Positions 37,205-48,421 of a DNA stretch of 64,000 nt are shown here, piece after piece. Position 1 is the first letter of the stretch, and every line of letters begins with the position of its first letter. The notes beneath the pieces are model-generated. The model was not told the DNA's origin. It ran no database searches and was given only the letters and a program-made list of their open reading frames with translations. The position numbers and the translations under genes are program-made. Source of the DNA: Straminergon stramineum (taxonomy: Eukaryota > Streptophyta > Bryopsida > Hypnales > Calliergonaceae); assembly GCA_963920665.1 (NCBI GenBank), contig OY987273.1, forward strand, positions 2,730,501 through 2,794,500, given 5' to 3'.

Positions 37205-40200
37205 CAACTCTATGAACAATCCTCATCTTTTGGGGGGGAATTGACTTCATCCACGGATGGTAGACTCACATATTGTGTGATGTTGTACAGACTCAACCCG
37301 AGTCATTATGTACCAACAGCACTACCATTGCCTAGGCTCTATGACCCATCAATTCCAACAATCCCACTAAGGCTGAGCATAGGACCTGTGCTTTCTGTAA
37401 ACATTACATTGTTAGAGCCATCCAAATGTCGAGTATGTATGCACGCCATGGATTCCTTCAATTGCTCTTGGTATAGTTTCTCTAGATCTGAATCACAAAT
37501 AAACAAAAGTAGTTAGGTTGTAAATCAAAAAATGGGTAACGGAAACCAATAGACAAGCCTTTGTAATTCATACCATATTGATGATGATTTAGGGTTGTTG
37601 CATACAAACTGTACAATAGTTGTACTTAATGCTAGACTATATTGCACTGATATGTACTTCATATACACAACAGTGTGCTCTTTGAACTTAATAATATACA
37701 ATGTACAAATAATTGTATAAGGTTGTATTCACCTCCACGAGGAAAGGACATAATTGCACACCAATATGTGGATGGAAGTCCCAAGACTATCGATGTCAAG
37801 GTTGTTAGTAGAATCTCTTGCTCTTCTTCTAACTTCAAAGACTAAACCAATTGTTGAAGTGATGAATGCTACTTGCTAAATCTGAACCTGATAAACCAAA
37901 AGGGATGCTCTATTGTATTGAAAGACATATTTGCACACTTGCTAGAAACTCTAAACCAGACCTCTACACACCATGGTTGGTATAAATGACCACATATGCA
38001 TACTATAATGTCCTTGAGGAGAAATTTGCTCAAGCAAAGTGCATAGGGTGTGAATGAAATGGCATCAAAATCCGAAATTGTCTTAGGGTCGAATTGAGAG
38101 CACATGGGTCTTGGTCTCAAAGAAACTCCAACTCCACCTCTCTTCATATGAGCAACTTGGGACGACAAGGCATCGAATTGCCTCCTTAGACACGTCTACC
38201 TAGCTTCGAGTTTCTTGTACCTCAAATTGCATTCCTTTAGTTCCAATGCAGTTGCATCATAATCATTCATTGCATCCCTTACCATCTCATGGTATGCTAC
38301 CACTTTATTTGAGGCCACCTCCACGCCATGCACGCACTCGGCCCCTTCATGAACCTTTTGCAACTTTACAACTTTGGCTTCAGTTCTACGCAACATCCCT
38401 TCTTCTTCTGATGCCTTGGTAGACAAATCTAGTCTCTCCTTCCCAATGTTGACATAGTCCTCTATTACAGCATGAAGGTGTAATTCTACCAACTTCATTA
38501 GATCCAAAAGGTCTGTGATATCCTTTTCGCCTTTTCTACCATCCCGTATGACACTATACACCTTCTCTTCTAATTTGTACTGAGTCTTTCGAAGTTCGGC
38601 ATTCAGATCATGGAAAAGGTTGTCAATACCTTCTACTTTGTATAGCTCCTTCTTGTTAGAGTCAGTGATGTCTACAATAGCCACCAAAGACAACCTCACT
38701 TTCTTCAACCATTTGCTAAACTGATTTCTATTAGAGGTCCTTGCAAACTCTGCCCAACTCATAAGCTTCTACTTCTGCTTCTCCATGATGATATCCCTAG
38801 AAAATTGCTTTGCTATTACCTTGGACCTTAGCAAATCTCATAAGTACATATGCAAGAAAATCTCAACAATGTGATGAGGGACTTCTTCATGCTTGCATTC
38901 TGCACAAGTATGCCCAGCTCTCCCCTTTCTCCCCTTTGCTGGTCCAAAAACATTGATCAGGTCCATCTCCTTGAGGTCGTGTGGATCTCTAACCTTGTAT
39001 GGATTTTTACCTGATTTTGGCAAGCCATATTTGGTCTCAAATTCCTCTTTGGTAACAAAGCATGGAGGAGGATGTTTCTTTAGAGAAACCAACTTGTCTA
39101 GTTCCTTCTCCAAAGGAGACTTTTTGACCTTCACGTTGACATTGTCTTTGGCCCACAACAAGGTGGGCAATGAGGGAGTGAGATAATCATCTATGAAATC
39201 ATCATCGCTAAAACCATTGTAGGCCTTGTCTTCCCTGGAACTAACATGGCTCCTAACTACCCAGTCATTGCCATATGCCATAGTATTGAACCACTGAAAA
39301 ACATGCAGAAGATATTTGCAAATAAAAAAAAAGACAGGGAAACTTCATTGGCCTTCCAAGATACTTGCAATGTCTGGTAGAGTAAACAATGTACATTCTA
39401 CAACACATGTCGTAAACAAATTTTTATGTAAACGTTAAATAGTGTAGTATGTATCTAAAAGTATACAAAGTATACTAAAACATTATACATTTTGTACAAT
39501 GAATATACTAGTGACCTATCTCGTCTTGTTGTAAGAAGAACCATGGACACTAGAACAATCTAGAATAACTATTGAATGCAAGCACACCATCTATTGATCA
39601 AACGTACTTGCATTCTTCTTCAATTGTGAAGAAATTTTCATTGATTTCTAGAACAATCTTGTATTCGTTTTGTCAATGGCCTAGACATTGACACAAAATT
39701 TGTGAGACAAGAAAAAAGAGCATACATTGTGTATTGAGACTAAACATACCATAAAACTACTACCCCTCAGTGGTTTCTACTCATGGAACTGCCACTCTTT
39801 TCTTGATCACGCAATTGCAACTCCTTCATCATGAAAGTAGGACTCCTTCATCACGCAACAACTGCTTCTCTCAAACAAACCTGCAAACTGCAACTAGAGG
39901 TCGATCCACTTTCTTCAACTTCCGTGAGCTTTAAATTTAAAATGAGAAAAGACAAGATTAGGTTGCCACATTTTTTCCAAAGGAGAGGATGTTGTTATGA
40001 AAGCATACTGCATAACCTGCAGAATCCTGATTTAGATGGTACATGGCAGATGGCTATTAGTCCCCGATGTACAATATGTACACACTACACATCCCAAGTG
40101 CGATCAATGAACCCTAGAGGCTTCTACTAGATTCAGGCTAGAAAATGGAGCATAAATCTCCAATAGAACAAAATGGAACCAAAATGTAATTTATATCAAA

Positions 40201-40688
40201 ATTCAATGTTGCCCCATCTAAATCAAAAGGTCTTTTCATAGATTTTCAAATTAAAAGTTAAAAATAGACACTTAAGAGATAAAATTTGGGCCTCATACTA
40301 AAATCACACATTTGCAAGGATATTATCTTGTAAAGGTCCCAAAACCCTAATTGAATGTTTTCTCATAGTACCTAACCATTAAAGCATTGGATTTATTCCT
40401 TTAAATACTGAAAATGAAACCCTAAATATGACACAAGAAGTACAACAATGCTAAACTTGAATCTATGACAGTACAAACATCAAATGTTTGTACTCCACAC
40501 ATGAAAATAATAGATGAAAGTCACTTTTTGTAATGCAATTTTCAATGTACTTAAGATGGGAGACTACAGCTCATTTTTTTCTTAACAAAAATTGCCAAAA
40601 ACTATAATAAAATGGACTCGAAACATTTATCATGTGTAGAAATTTTGCCATGACTACAATTTTGGACAATGTAGTGTGCTTTTACCCC
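37205..40688. repeat. Segmental duplication, copy B (holds the empty element site)
   Basis: Homologous to copy A (14150-21518). At ~39515-39535 the sequence runs straight through ACCTATCTCGTCTTGTTG, the pre-insertion state of element 1. The right limit is CTTTTACCCC (~40688), after which the copies diverge. The left limit is near 37205. Confidence 0.85.
37210..39281 (-). pseudogene. Coiled-coil / RING-like family gene, member 3 (copy B), best preserved
   Basis: ATG at 39281 opens 147 codons to a TGA (38838-38840), where Arg is likely. The frame continues DLLRSKVIAKQFSRD, a TAG, then 188 open codons (38762-38196), a TAG, then 99 more (38168-37869). Order: N-terminus with DDDFIDDYL, the KEEFETKYGLPKSGK motif, Cys/His cluster HTCAECKH, Trp helix SWAEFARTSNRN, Lys/Glu coiled coil, then CICGHLYQPWC RING-like finger. 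C-terminal LQQLV-TAG-SLKLEEEQE has CAA at the same place in copy A (14760-14762). Compared with member 2 it lacks the final coiled, Lys-rich tail, which lies beyond the duplication limit. Function unknown; possibly a RING-type protein. Confidence 0.6.
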
Positions 40689-41200
40689 GTAATCTCCTTG
40701 CGAAGCCTTGCATTTGGCGTTCCTACAGTTCTGATCTTCAAACGGAGCTCAATTATGGCATGATTCCTCCTTCTTGGGTGCATATTGTAATTAGGTGCAT
40801 GCCGTGGACTATGACATCAATGTTTGCATGTTGGGCTGTGGATGTCGTGCTGGGGGCATATTGTTTTCAGCTACTATGTAAGGAGTGTAATTGTGGGTGT
40901 AGGTATGAGGTTTCACTAGGTGTAGGGCCGGCTTCTAAAATTGGGTTGCTTGCATGTGTACATTTCAGATTAGGGATTGTTTAACTATTTGGGCTAGGTT
41001 TTATTGGGTAAGTTTAGGGATTGTTGACATATGTGTTTGGGCTAGGGTTATTATACTACTAGAGGTAATAATTTTGTTTTAATACCTTCAAAGACCCTTC
41101 AAACTCTTGCGGTTGTTCGTTCATTGCTTTTGGATGTGCATGAAATTCATTTGAGGGTCATGGCACCCCTTCTGTTGGTAGGACAAATCCGAGAGCAATA
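40689..41200 (+). other. Spacer right of duplication copy B
   Basis: A plus-strand frame (40676-40984) spans the duplication boundary and has no recognisable motif. I do not call a gene. Confidence 0.3.
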
Positions 41201-41220
41201 GAGGACTAAGCAATGCAACA

Positions 41221-41765
41221 GTGCAAGATTTCACTAACTCTCTCCTACTAGGTTTGCCACACGATGTGTTTGTGGCTAACATCTCGCCAAATATAGCAAA
41301 GAGTTTGTGGAAATTGGGACTCAACACTTTAGCCAAGCAAGCACGTTTGATGGTTGGAAGTATGTTGGCCATTCGTCATGTCAACGAGGAATGGACAACA
41401 ATATGTGACTCTTGTTTGGAGGGTGCTACATGGAAGGCAACTATGATTTTTGCGCATTGATTTCACTATGGTGATCACATGCAATACTTGCAACTACACA
41501 TGTGCCCAATGTTTTCATCGCTTGGGCACTCCACTATTCTCATGTTGGAACAGAACCCAATACTATTGGTGACATTGGTGGCATCTCCAATCGGGAATTG
41601 TATGAGCTGGTGAGATTTCTCCAAAGAGTGAAGCATGATATGCACTTCTATACTAGCTTGTGTCATGAAGTTCCAAACTATGGGTTCTACAACTCTCCAC
41701 CAATTGCAGTTACTTGTTGTAGCCTATGTTACAACTTTACAAATTTGAAACATTTTATACAAGGC
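41221..41765 (+). pseudogene. Unrecognised gene fragment in two overlapping frames
   Basis: A frame at 41221-41460 encodes PHDVFVANISPNIAKSLWKL and ends in TGA. A second frame at ~41500-41765 encodes FIAWALHYSHVGTEPNTIGD, followed by ISNRELYELVRFLQRVKHDM. Both look like coding sequence. The change of frame suggests an indel or an unseen intron. No family recognised. Confidence 0.35.
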
Positions 41766-41867
41766 AGAATTTTGTACATAGCCACTTTAGGCATAATAGT
41801 GTACATAGTAAGAATAGCTAGAAGGGACTTTTTTGTACAAGGCAAAATTTGGATTCTTAGTAAGACT

Positions 41868-42000
41868 TTGGCATTTCTATATGAGGTAGAATTTTTGGCA
41901 ACTATATTGACTCCTAATGAGACTTTGGCATTTCTATATAAGGCAGAATTTTTGGCAACTATTTTGACTCCTAGTGAGACTTTGGCATTTCTATAAAAGG
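41868..42000 (+). repeat. Tandem ~57-bp repeat, two and a half units
   Basis: The block GACTTTGGCATTTCTATA, then GAATTTTTGGCAACTAT and TTGACTCCTA, recurs at a 57-bp spacing. It keeps a short plus-strand frame open by chance (57 = 19 codons). Confidence 0.8.
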
Positions 42001-42760
42001 CAAAATTTCTTTCAATTTGACACAATATATTCTCTTGTACATGGTAAGGTTTGATTCACTATCTATGAATATAGCATTTTGAACAAAAGCAAAGTTTTTT
42101 TGTTGGATAGTATTTTGTACAAGGTAGAATTATAGGTCACCAAACCATCGACTCTTCCATATATTCAATGGTACCTAAATAGATTGTACAGTTTATTTTA
42201 ATAAATTCTGACCACACTTTCTATAGAGGTTTGGCTCCATTTTTAGCATCTAAAATTATGAAGGGCTAAGGGTTGAGGGTCATTGCCACCCAATAGAAGG
42301 TTCAGCATATAGTTTCGGTACAAGCCAAAACATTGAAGTTCTCATGAGCATCTTTTTCTCCATGTGGAGGTCATCATTAATGATTCTAATGAACTTTTGG
42401 CCACCTATTAAAACTATGGAGTAAAATAAGAATGATCCTAAACAAAACATTCATATATTTTGAATAATATGAGTTCAAACGGATTTGAAAAGAAATATTC
42501 TTCACTTAGTGATTTGTATAAATTCATACAATTACAGTAGTGAAAAATCAAAACCCAATGTACTAGTAGGTAAGTAATTTCTACTAGTTATAATAAAATG
42601 AAAGTACTCTTTACAAATCTTCTAATGCCTTATAGTCTTCCAAGAAGCAACCATTTTAACATTATGTCTAATTTAGGAGAACATGAAAATCTATTTTTGT
42701 AATACTTAAAGGACATTATAAATTTTTTCTTCAATTCCTTATAAGTGTTTTCTTTTAAAT
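42001..42760. other. Spacer, no gene
   Basis: AT-rich, no supportable frame. Confidence 0.35.
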
Positions 42761-42769
42761 TGTTTAAAA

Positions 42770-43390
42770 CCCTTCTATTTGTCTTCCAATCATTATTAGT
42801 TTTGGAAATGAGAATGATGTCAAGACAAATAACCATACAATCCAAAAAAATGTAGTGGGTAAATTTACCCCACCCCCCTTCAATTTGTCTTCTAATCATT
42901 ATTACTTAGAAAATAAAAATGATGTCAAGACAAATAACCATGCAATCCAAAAAAAAAAAGTACGGAGTAAATTTACCTCCCCCCCTTCAATTTGTCTTCC
43001 AATCATTATTACTTAGAAAATAAAAATGATTGAAAGACAAATAGACGGGGGTCCATAAAAATATAGTATATAAATACCCCCTTTAAATAATTGTCTTTTG
43101 AATAATCATTCTTATTTTAAAAATAAGAATGGTTGTGGGAAAAATTGGAGGAGTGACAAATTTACATACTATAATTTTTTGATTGCTTGGTTATTTGTCT
43201 TCATATCATTATTCCAAAACTAATAATAATTGAGAGACAAATAGAAGGAGGGGGATAAATTTACACACAATATTTTTTTTGGATTGCCTAGTTATTTGTC
43301 TTCACATCATTCCCATATTCCAAAACTAATAATGATTGGGAGACAATGAGAAGTGGGGGAATATTTATATACTATATTTTTTTGGACCCC
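42770..43390. repeat. Array of MITE-like units in both orientations
   Basis: A ~110-bp unit contains GTCTTCCAATCATTATTA, an inverted partner AATGATGTCAAGACAAATA, CAATCCAAAAAAA and a C-run after GTAAATTTACC. It occurs about two and a half times head-to-tail (42770-43060). Inverted versions follow (43140-43390: TTTTTTGGATTGCCTAG, TTATTTGTCTTCA, TAATAATTGAGAGACAAATAGA, then G-runs). Each unit is itself palindromic, so the region could fold strongly. Confidence 0.7.
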
Positions 43391-43464
43391 ACAATTTAGC
43401 CAAAAAATGGAACATTTACTTTTCACTTGTTTAAATAAAAGAACTAATTCTTGTAATAAATTAT

Positions 43465-43615
43465 GTTTTTAGTAGGGTTGTGCTCTAGGGTTTAGGATAT
43501 TTTTGTTAGAATTTTAGGATTCCAAGGTTTAGGATTTAGGGTTTGGAGTTCTAAGGTTTAGGATTGAAGATTCTAGAATTTTAGGGGTTTCAAGGGTTAG
43601 GGTTTAACATGTTTT
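43465..43615 (+). repeat. Degenerate telomere-like TTTAGGG tract
   Basis: Repeated TTTAGGG/TTTAGGAT words in ~150 bp (TAGGGTTTAGGAT, GGATTTAGGGTTTGG, GGTTAGGGTTTAAC). Interspersed and imperfect, so an old interstitial tract or chance GGTTTAGG-rich sequence. Confidence 0.4.
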
Positions 43616-45060
43616 GGATATTAAGTGCAGGTTTAGGGCTAGTTTTGGAAGTTTAATGTTACTAAACTTTGAAAGCACGGAAACAATATTACAAGAATTG
43701 ATATTGTTATCAAGGTACTAAAGCAATTCCATTTCTAAACACTAATATAAGCACTTCAATCACATACTGCAATAAAAATTGTAGAGACCCTATTGCATTT
43801 TATTAACCATTAACTTAGAATGGTAATAGGTATTCCTAATAATAACTGAACTATGTACGGCTTGTACAATGTACTCATCTATTTCTTCTCAACATAGTCT
43901 AATACAAGTTCAACCTCATTACAACGATGCTTAAACTAACTAGATTGTTGCACCCTATTGAAAATACTAAGTAACCCAAGCTAAAGTCTTGGAAGCAAGT
44001 GAATCCATCATAGGATAGTTGCACTAAAATTTGAATTATGCAAACATACACAAGCTCCACACACACACAATACTCAGAGTAGCAGTTGAAGCATGCAATA
44101 CAACCACAATGCTAGACCCTAATTCCACACCGAATCCAAAATAATACCAGCTACATCCACATACAACACTCAAAATACTAGTTGCATCCATGTCTAATAC
44201 TCAAAATAGCAAATCAACCCTTGTTACATACTGAACTAACTAAGTGAAGTATACCTAAACCCTAAATCCTCAACAAAACCACAAAAAATTATGTCATAAT
44301 AAGCTTAAAAAAAGCTAAACTTGGCCCCACTTAGAGAGACACCGAACCTCAACCCTAGCACACCTCACTGAATGACAATTGAACCTTCACACTCTAAATT
44401 TCTAAAAAGATTCACAATACTCCAATTGTCACCATATTCAGAATACTAGCATGTGAATTCAACAAAGATATCTTTGGTACTTCTAGAAAACAATGACATT
44501 TTAGATAAGGCCATGGAAGTGAATTCAGCTTTAAGGCCATATTCATTAAAATGAGAAAAAGTGGTGATAATTAGACCTTAAGGCCCTTCAATTCAAAGAT
44601 AAGTTGTTGAAGGCAAAGATAAATATAGGCAAGCCTATGACTAAAACATGAAGAGAATATATATTAAAAATAAGGAAAAAGATTATATTGAGTTACATTT
44701 TGAGAATACTTCAAGAAATCAAAGACTAATATAATAAAGAGATGAAAAAAATGAGAAACAGAATTTCAAATCAGAGTCCAAAAAATATGTGATATTATGA
44801 AAAAGGGTCAATTTACATCGGAGGATGCAAACTTACTTTGAAACCCATATACAAATGTAACAATTTATGTCACTTGTATATATATATTTTACTTCATAGG
44901 AAATGAATTTTCAATTACTCTAGTGATTGGATGTATTCCTATTAACATGAAGAGGCCAAATATGTGCGCCAAAAGCACTCTACATTGCTAAAAATGGATC
45001 TTTTTGTACGTAAATGACTATTCTATTTATAGTAACTAATGTTTCACAAGAGCGGCTGTT
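43616..45060. other. AT-rich spacer with a MITE-like end
   Basis: No gene. GGCCATATTCATTAAAATG at ~44535 resembles the terminus of the 29.3-kb MITE. A (TA)n run is at ~44877-44887. Confidence 0.35.
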
Positions 45061-45261
45061 GTGGAAAGGAGAATCGCTCTTCTAACCACTAGTCTTGCTC
45101 GAAGAAGAGCTCTTTGCTGTCTCCAAAGTTTTTACCTTAGCTAACCCCTTGAAGATATCCTCGTGCCAAGAAGGCCTCAGATGTTCACTTGCACAATGGA
45201 TAGGACTGAACATCTCCATCTTCATTAATTCATCAACCTCTCTCTGTCGCTTGCGTTCGCT

Positions 45262-46019
45262 TCATGAAATACCATTGTGGGAAAGAGATTTACAACTTTG
45301 AGGACGCAAGCTAGATAGTGATCTATTGACATTGCATTCATACAGATCTAATGTTGTTGTTGACCGCAAATTGTTTGATTGCCGATAGTTACCACAAACT
45401 GTGCAACAATAAATAGGTACAAAAGAAGGTGAAGATACACCTCTCATGGATTTGGAAGGGAGCAAACTGGTTATGTCTCTAAGGCGTGGGCTATGACTGG
45501 CAATACATCCATCCATTGAAATCTTCCGTCTATGGACCCACCTCCAAAATCCGCTTTCGTATCGCTATTGTGAATAAAATGTCGCCCACATGTAGCTAGT
45601 ATTGGGACTTCATCGCTAACGCAAAGATCCTCAACAACACCTTCAACATTCGCAAGGAGTTTCTTGTGTGAGGTGATCTGAGTACATTTAGTAGGTGACT
45701 GTGAACGAGGCCGACCTGGTGTAGAGGATGTCCTCTTCAAAGGGGACGGCAAGTAAATTGGGGTCTTAATAAGACCTTGACTAGGCGGGTTGTCCACAAC
45801 ACCTTCCTCCACATTTCCCTTGGAGAAGTCGATGGTTGCTGAAGCTACATCCGTGGCAGAGTAGAGCAAATAAGTCATGGAATTAGGAAACAACAAGCAA
45901 CTACCTATAGCTAAGTCTAACCTCTTTGACAAGGAAGCCTCTAATCTAGACAATAGGCTTTTTGTTAGCAACTGCTTTCGTCGAAGCAAGAGTATAATTG
46001 ATCCTCCAACTTGAAGCAT
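45262..46019 (-). pseudogene. Unrecognised Ser/Pro-rich gene piece
   Basis: ATG at 46019 opens 182 codons (to 45471), with a Ser/Pro/Arg region (PLKRTSSTPGRPRSQSPTK) and VEGVVEDLCVSDEVPILATC. A second frame (45516-45262) overlaps its end and includes a CCTVCGNYRQ motif; the shift lies near QWMDV/WMDGC. It follows the phosphatase-like gene on the same strand by ~230 bp and may be its downstream neighbour or part of it. No domain recognised. Confidence 0.4.
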
Positions 46020-46245
46020 CCAAAAAATAAAGAGTAGCCCTATACGTTATTCTCAACCCAAGGACAACTAAACAACTCAAGACGGGATGATGCAAGTGTA
46101 ATAAGACATTGCATTAGAAGAAGAATAAGCCAAAAGTTATATGAAAATTCAAAATTTTTATAATACAAATGAATGAAATGTACAGAAGATTCCGCATTCA
46201 CCCAATGCACAATGAGTCCCGAGATTGACCACGATATGGCAAAGT

Positions 46246-47063
46246 CTATTTCTTTTTACACTTGTCAAGCTCTATCACTAAATTCAACCTCGGTAGCACA
46301 AAACGTGATCCAAAGTTCCTAGCACTTTCTCTCATGTCTTCCAAGAGTTCATCTACTGTATATAAAAATTCCTCTACAAGGGATTCTCCAATGTGGTTGC
46401 TATCGACATATGCTCGCAAGTTGCTCGGTTTACAATCCTCGTGAAGTCACATTAGCGAAGGGGCGAGGGTTTTCTTGAGGACTTTGTCCCCACGCTTGAA
46501 ACGATTCCAATTGTTGAGTAGGAATCTTGCATTTCCATTCTCATTGAGGACACTTTTGTAGGGGGAGTTGTCAATGAGAAGAGTGTTGTCTTTGCTAAAA
46601 GGCATGTAATCATCGGGATCCAAGAAGTGGTCTACTAGCACTTTGAGAAGCAAAGGCTTGAATGAGTTCCCATCCCGAACAAGGAAGTTTCCTCGAGACA
46701 TTTCCACCTTCTTGCACTTGTCTTGTCCTAGGATGTCGAAGGGTGGTCTACAATTCTAGAACAAAAATCATGCGACTCGCTCCATCATTGTCTTAAACAT
46801 GGAGCTCCAAACTACAACACGTTTAACAATCTTCAAGACCTCATCTAAAAATTCCCACACATGGGGGGATGAACATAGACTGCCTTCATCCCAATGAGAG
46901 TGGAGACCCGATAAAAAAATACAATGTCGTGGACTTCATACGCCCTCACCCCCCTAGCCGACGACCTAGCCAAGAACTCACAAAGTACTTTGTTCAAGTC
47001 GAACACAACGTTTACCCACTTCTGTTGCGTTTGCGTGACTGACGAGGACACTTGCCACGGCAT
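46246..47063 (-). pseudogene. HAD-superfamily, CTD-phosphatase-like (NLI-interacting factor-like) gene, broken
   Basis: ATG at 47063. The order is VVFDLNKVLCEF (motif I position, DLN in place of DxD), then VWSSM, DILGQDKC, and DNTLLIDNSPYKSVLNE (acidic motif), then YVDSNHIGESL near the C-terminus. This is the layout of plant SCP/NIF-type phosphatases that act on phosphoproteins such as the RNA polymerase II tail. Breaks: a one-base shift near HPPMCGNF (~46845), a TGA and a TAG around 46770-46750, and a TGA at 46447-46449 after which the frame continues in register to TAG at 46246. DLN (Asn for the second Asp) is also found in some plant members, so it may not be damage. The gene as it stands cannot make a full protein. 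Confidence 0.65.
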
Positions 47064-47499
47064 ACATTCTCTGCAGCCCCCCGATACTACTTAATCAAAG
47101 CAAACACAAAAAACCTATAGTTACTTGTTGAAATGCAAAATCAAGAGAACCATTTAATGGCACAAATCATTGAATCCCACTAATCGTTTGTAGAACCCCT
47201 TTGCTAAGTGATTGTTTGAGTGCCAATGGACAGTGAATACTTCTAAGTTTTCCAGGCTAGTCAAAAACATGGACAAGATCAATTCATTAGACACAAATCC
47301 ATTGAACATGTGCAACAACACTAGCATGCGAGCTTGGAGCCATGAGCTTGTGAGGTGTGAGCATGGAGTTTGTGAGCTTAGAGCCCCCAAAACATTTTGG
47401 AGGCAATGTTTTGCCCCCCAAATTTTTTTTTTCATTTTCCCCCCCAAGATAGAGGAAAACTTCCTATTTTTAGTAAAATATTTTGACCTATGACCATAT

Positions 47500-48420
47500 C
47501 CCCTAAAACCGTGGATTCTAGAATGAGTTATCTTTTATTCTTTTGAAATTGTTTATTACTATGGGAAAAGATTGTCAAACTTTATTGAAATGTTTCACCA
47601 CTTACTTCAATGATTACGATGGGAAATAGGCTAGACGGTGCAAGTATTATAGATAAATGTCATTTGGGCACAAGTTAGTTGCATTGATTTGACTACCTAA
47701 TTTGAATACGTAGGATTTAGGGTTCTGAATATCCTAGAACAATTGAGATTTTTCATGTGAGCTTGTATGAGTGCATATGTGTAGGGTGAGTAGGAAACCT
47801 AAAGGATTATGTGAGATGATAACCAAAAGCCATGGTGGATTTTGGGTAGACATTTGACTTGAATCTTAAGGTTTTAGGGTTTACATAATTATCAATTATC
47901 AATTTCATTTTCTTCATAATTGTAAGAATTGCCAAATGTTGACATTGTCCCCAAAATTGTAGAGAATGGTGAAAGTAAAAGAAATGGGAAAAGAAAAAAA
48001 AAATGGAAAAAGAAAAAAAATGGAGAAAGAAGAGAAGATGGGGAAAAAAAAAGGGGAAAGGAAAAAAAAATGGAGAAAGAAAAAAATGGGGATAGAAAAA
48101 CTAAATAGGAGGGGAAATAAAAAAAATGGGAAAATTAATGGGAACACATGTACATTGGAATTAAAAAGACTATGAAGACGTCTTGGAAATATAGCAAGTG
48201 AACACAAATTCTTCTTCAATTATGCCTTATTGAAATAGCATGTACATTTGTACATTATAGTCATTTACATAAACTAGCAATAATGCACTTCACTTATGAA
48301 AAATGCTTCTATATTTCATGAATGCATTAACATTTTCCCTCTATAAGCTGCAATCATTTCAATCACAATATATGTGAATGAATATTGTTCAATTGAAGTA
48401 CACGGATGAATGTAGCCATC
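47500..48420. other. Spacer with a purine-rich low-complexity tract
   Basis: 47965-48130 is an A/G-only-like run (GGAAAAAGAAAAAAAATGG words), which opens long but meaningless frames on both strands. The rest is AT-rich with no gene. Confidence 0.6.
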
Positions 48421-48421
48421 C

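Noticed and set aside
47914..48219. Phe/Ser/Leu-rich minus-strand frame (and the Lys-rich plus-strand frame)
   Set aside because: Both come from the A/G low-complexity tract and have no other support.
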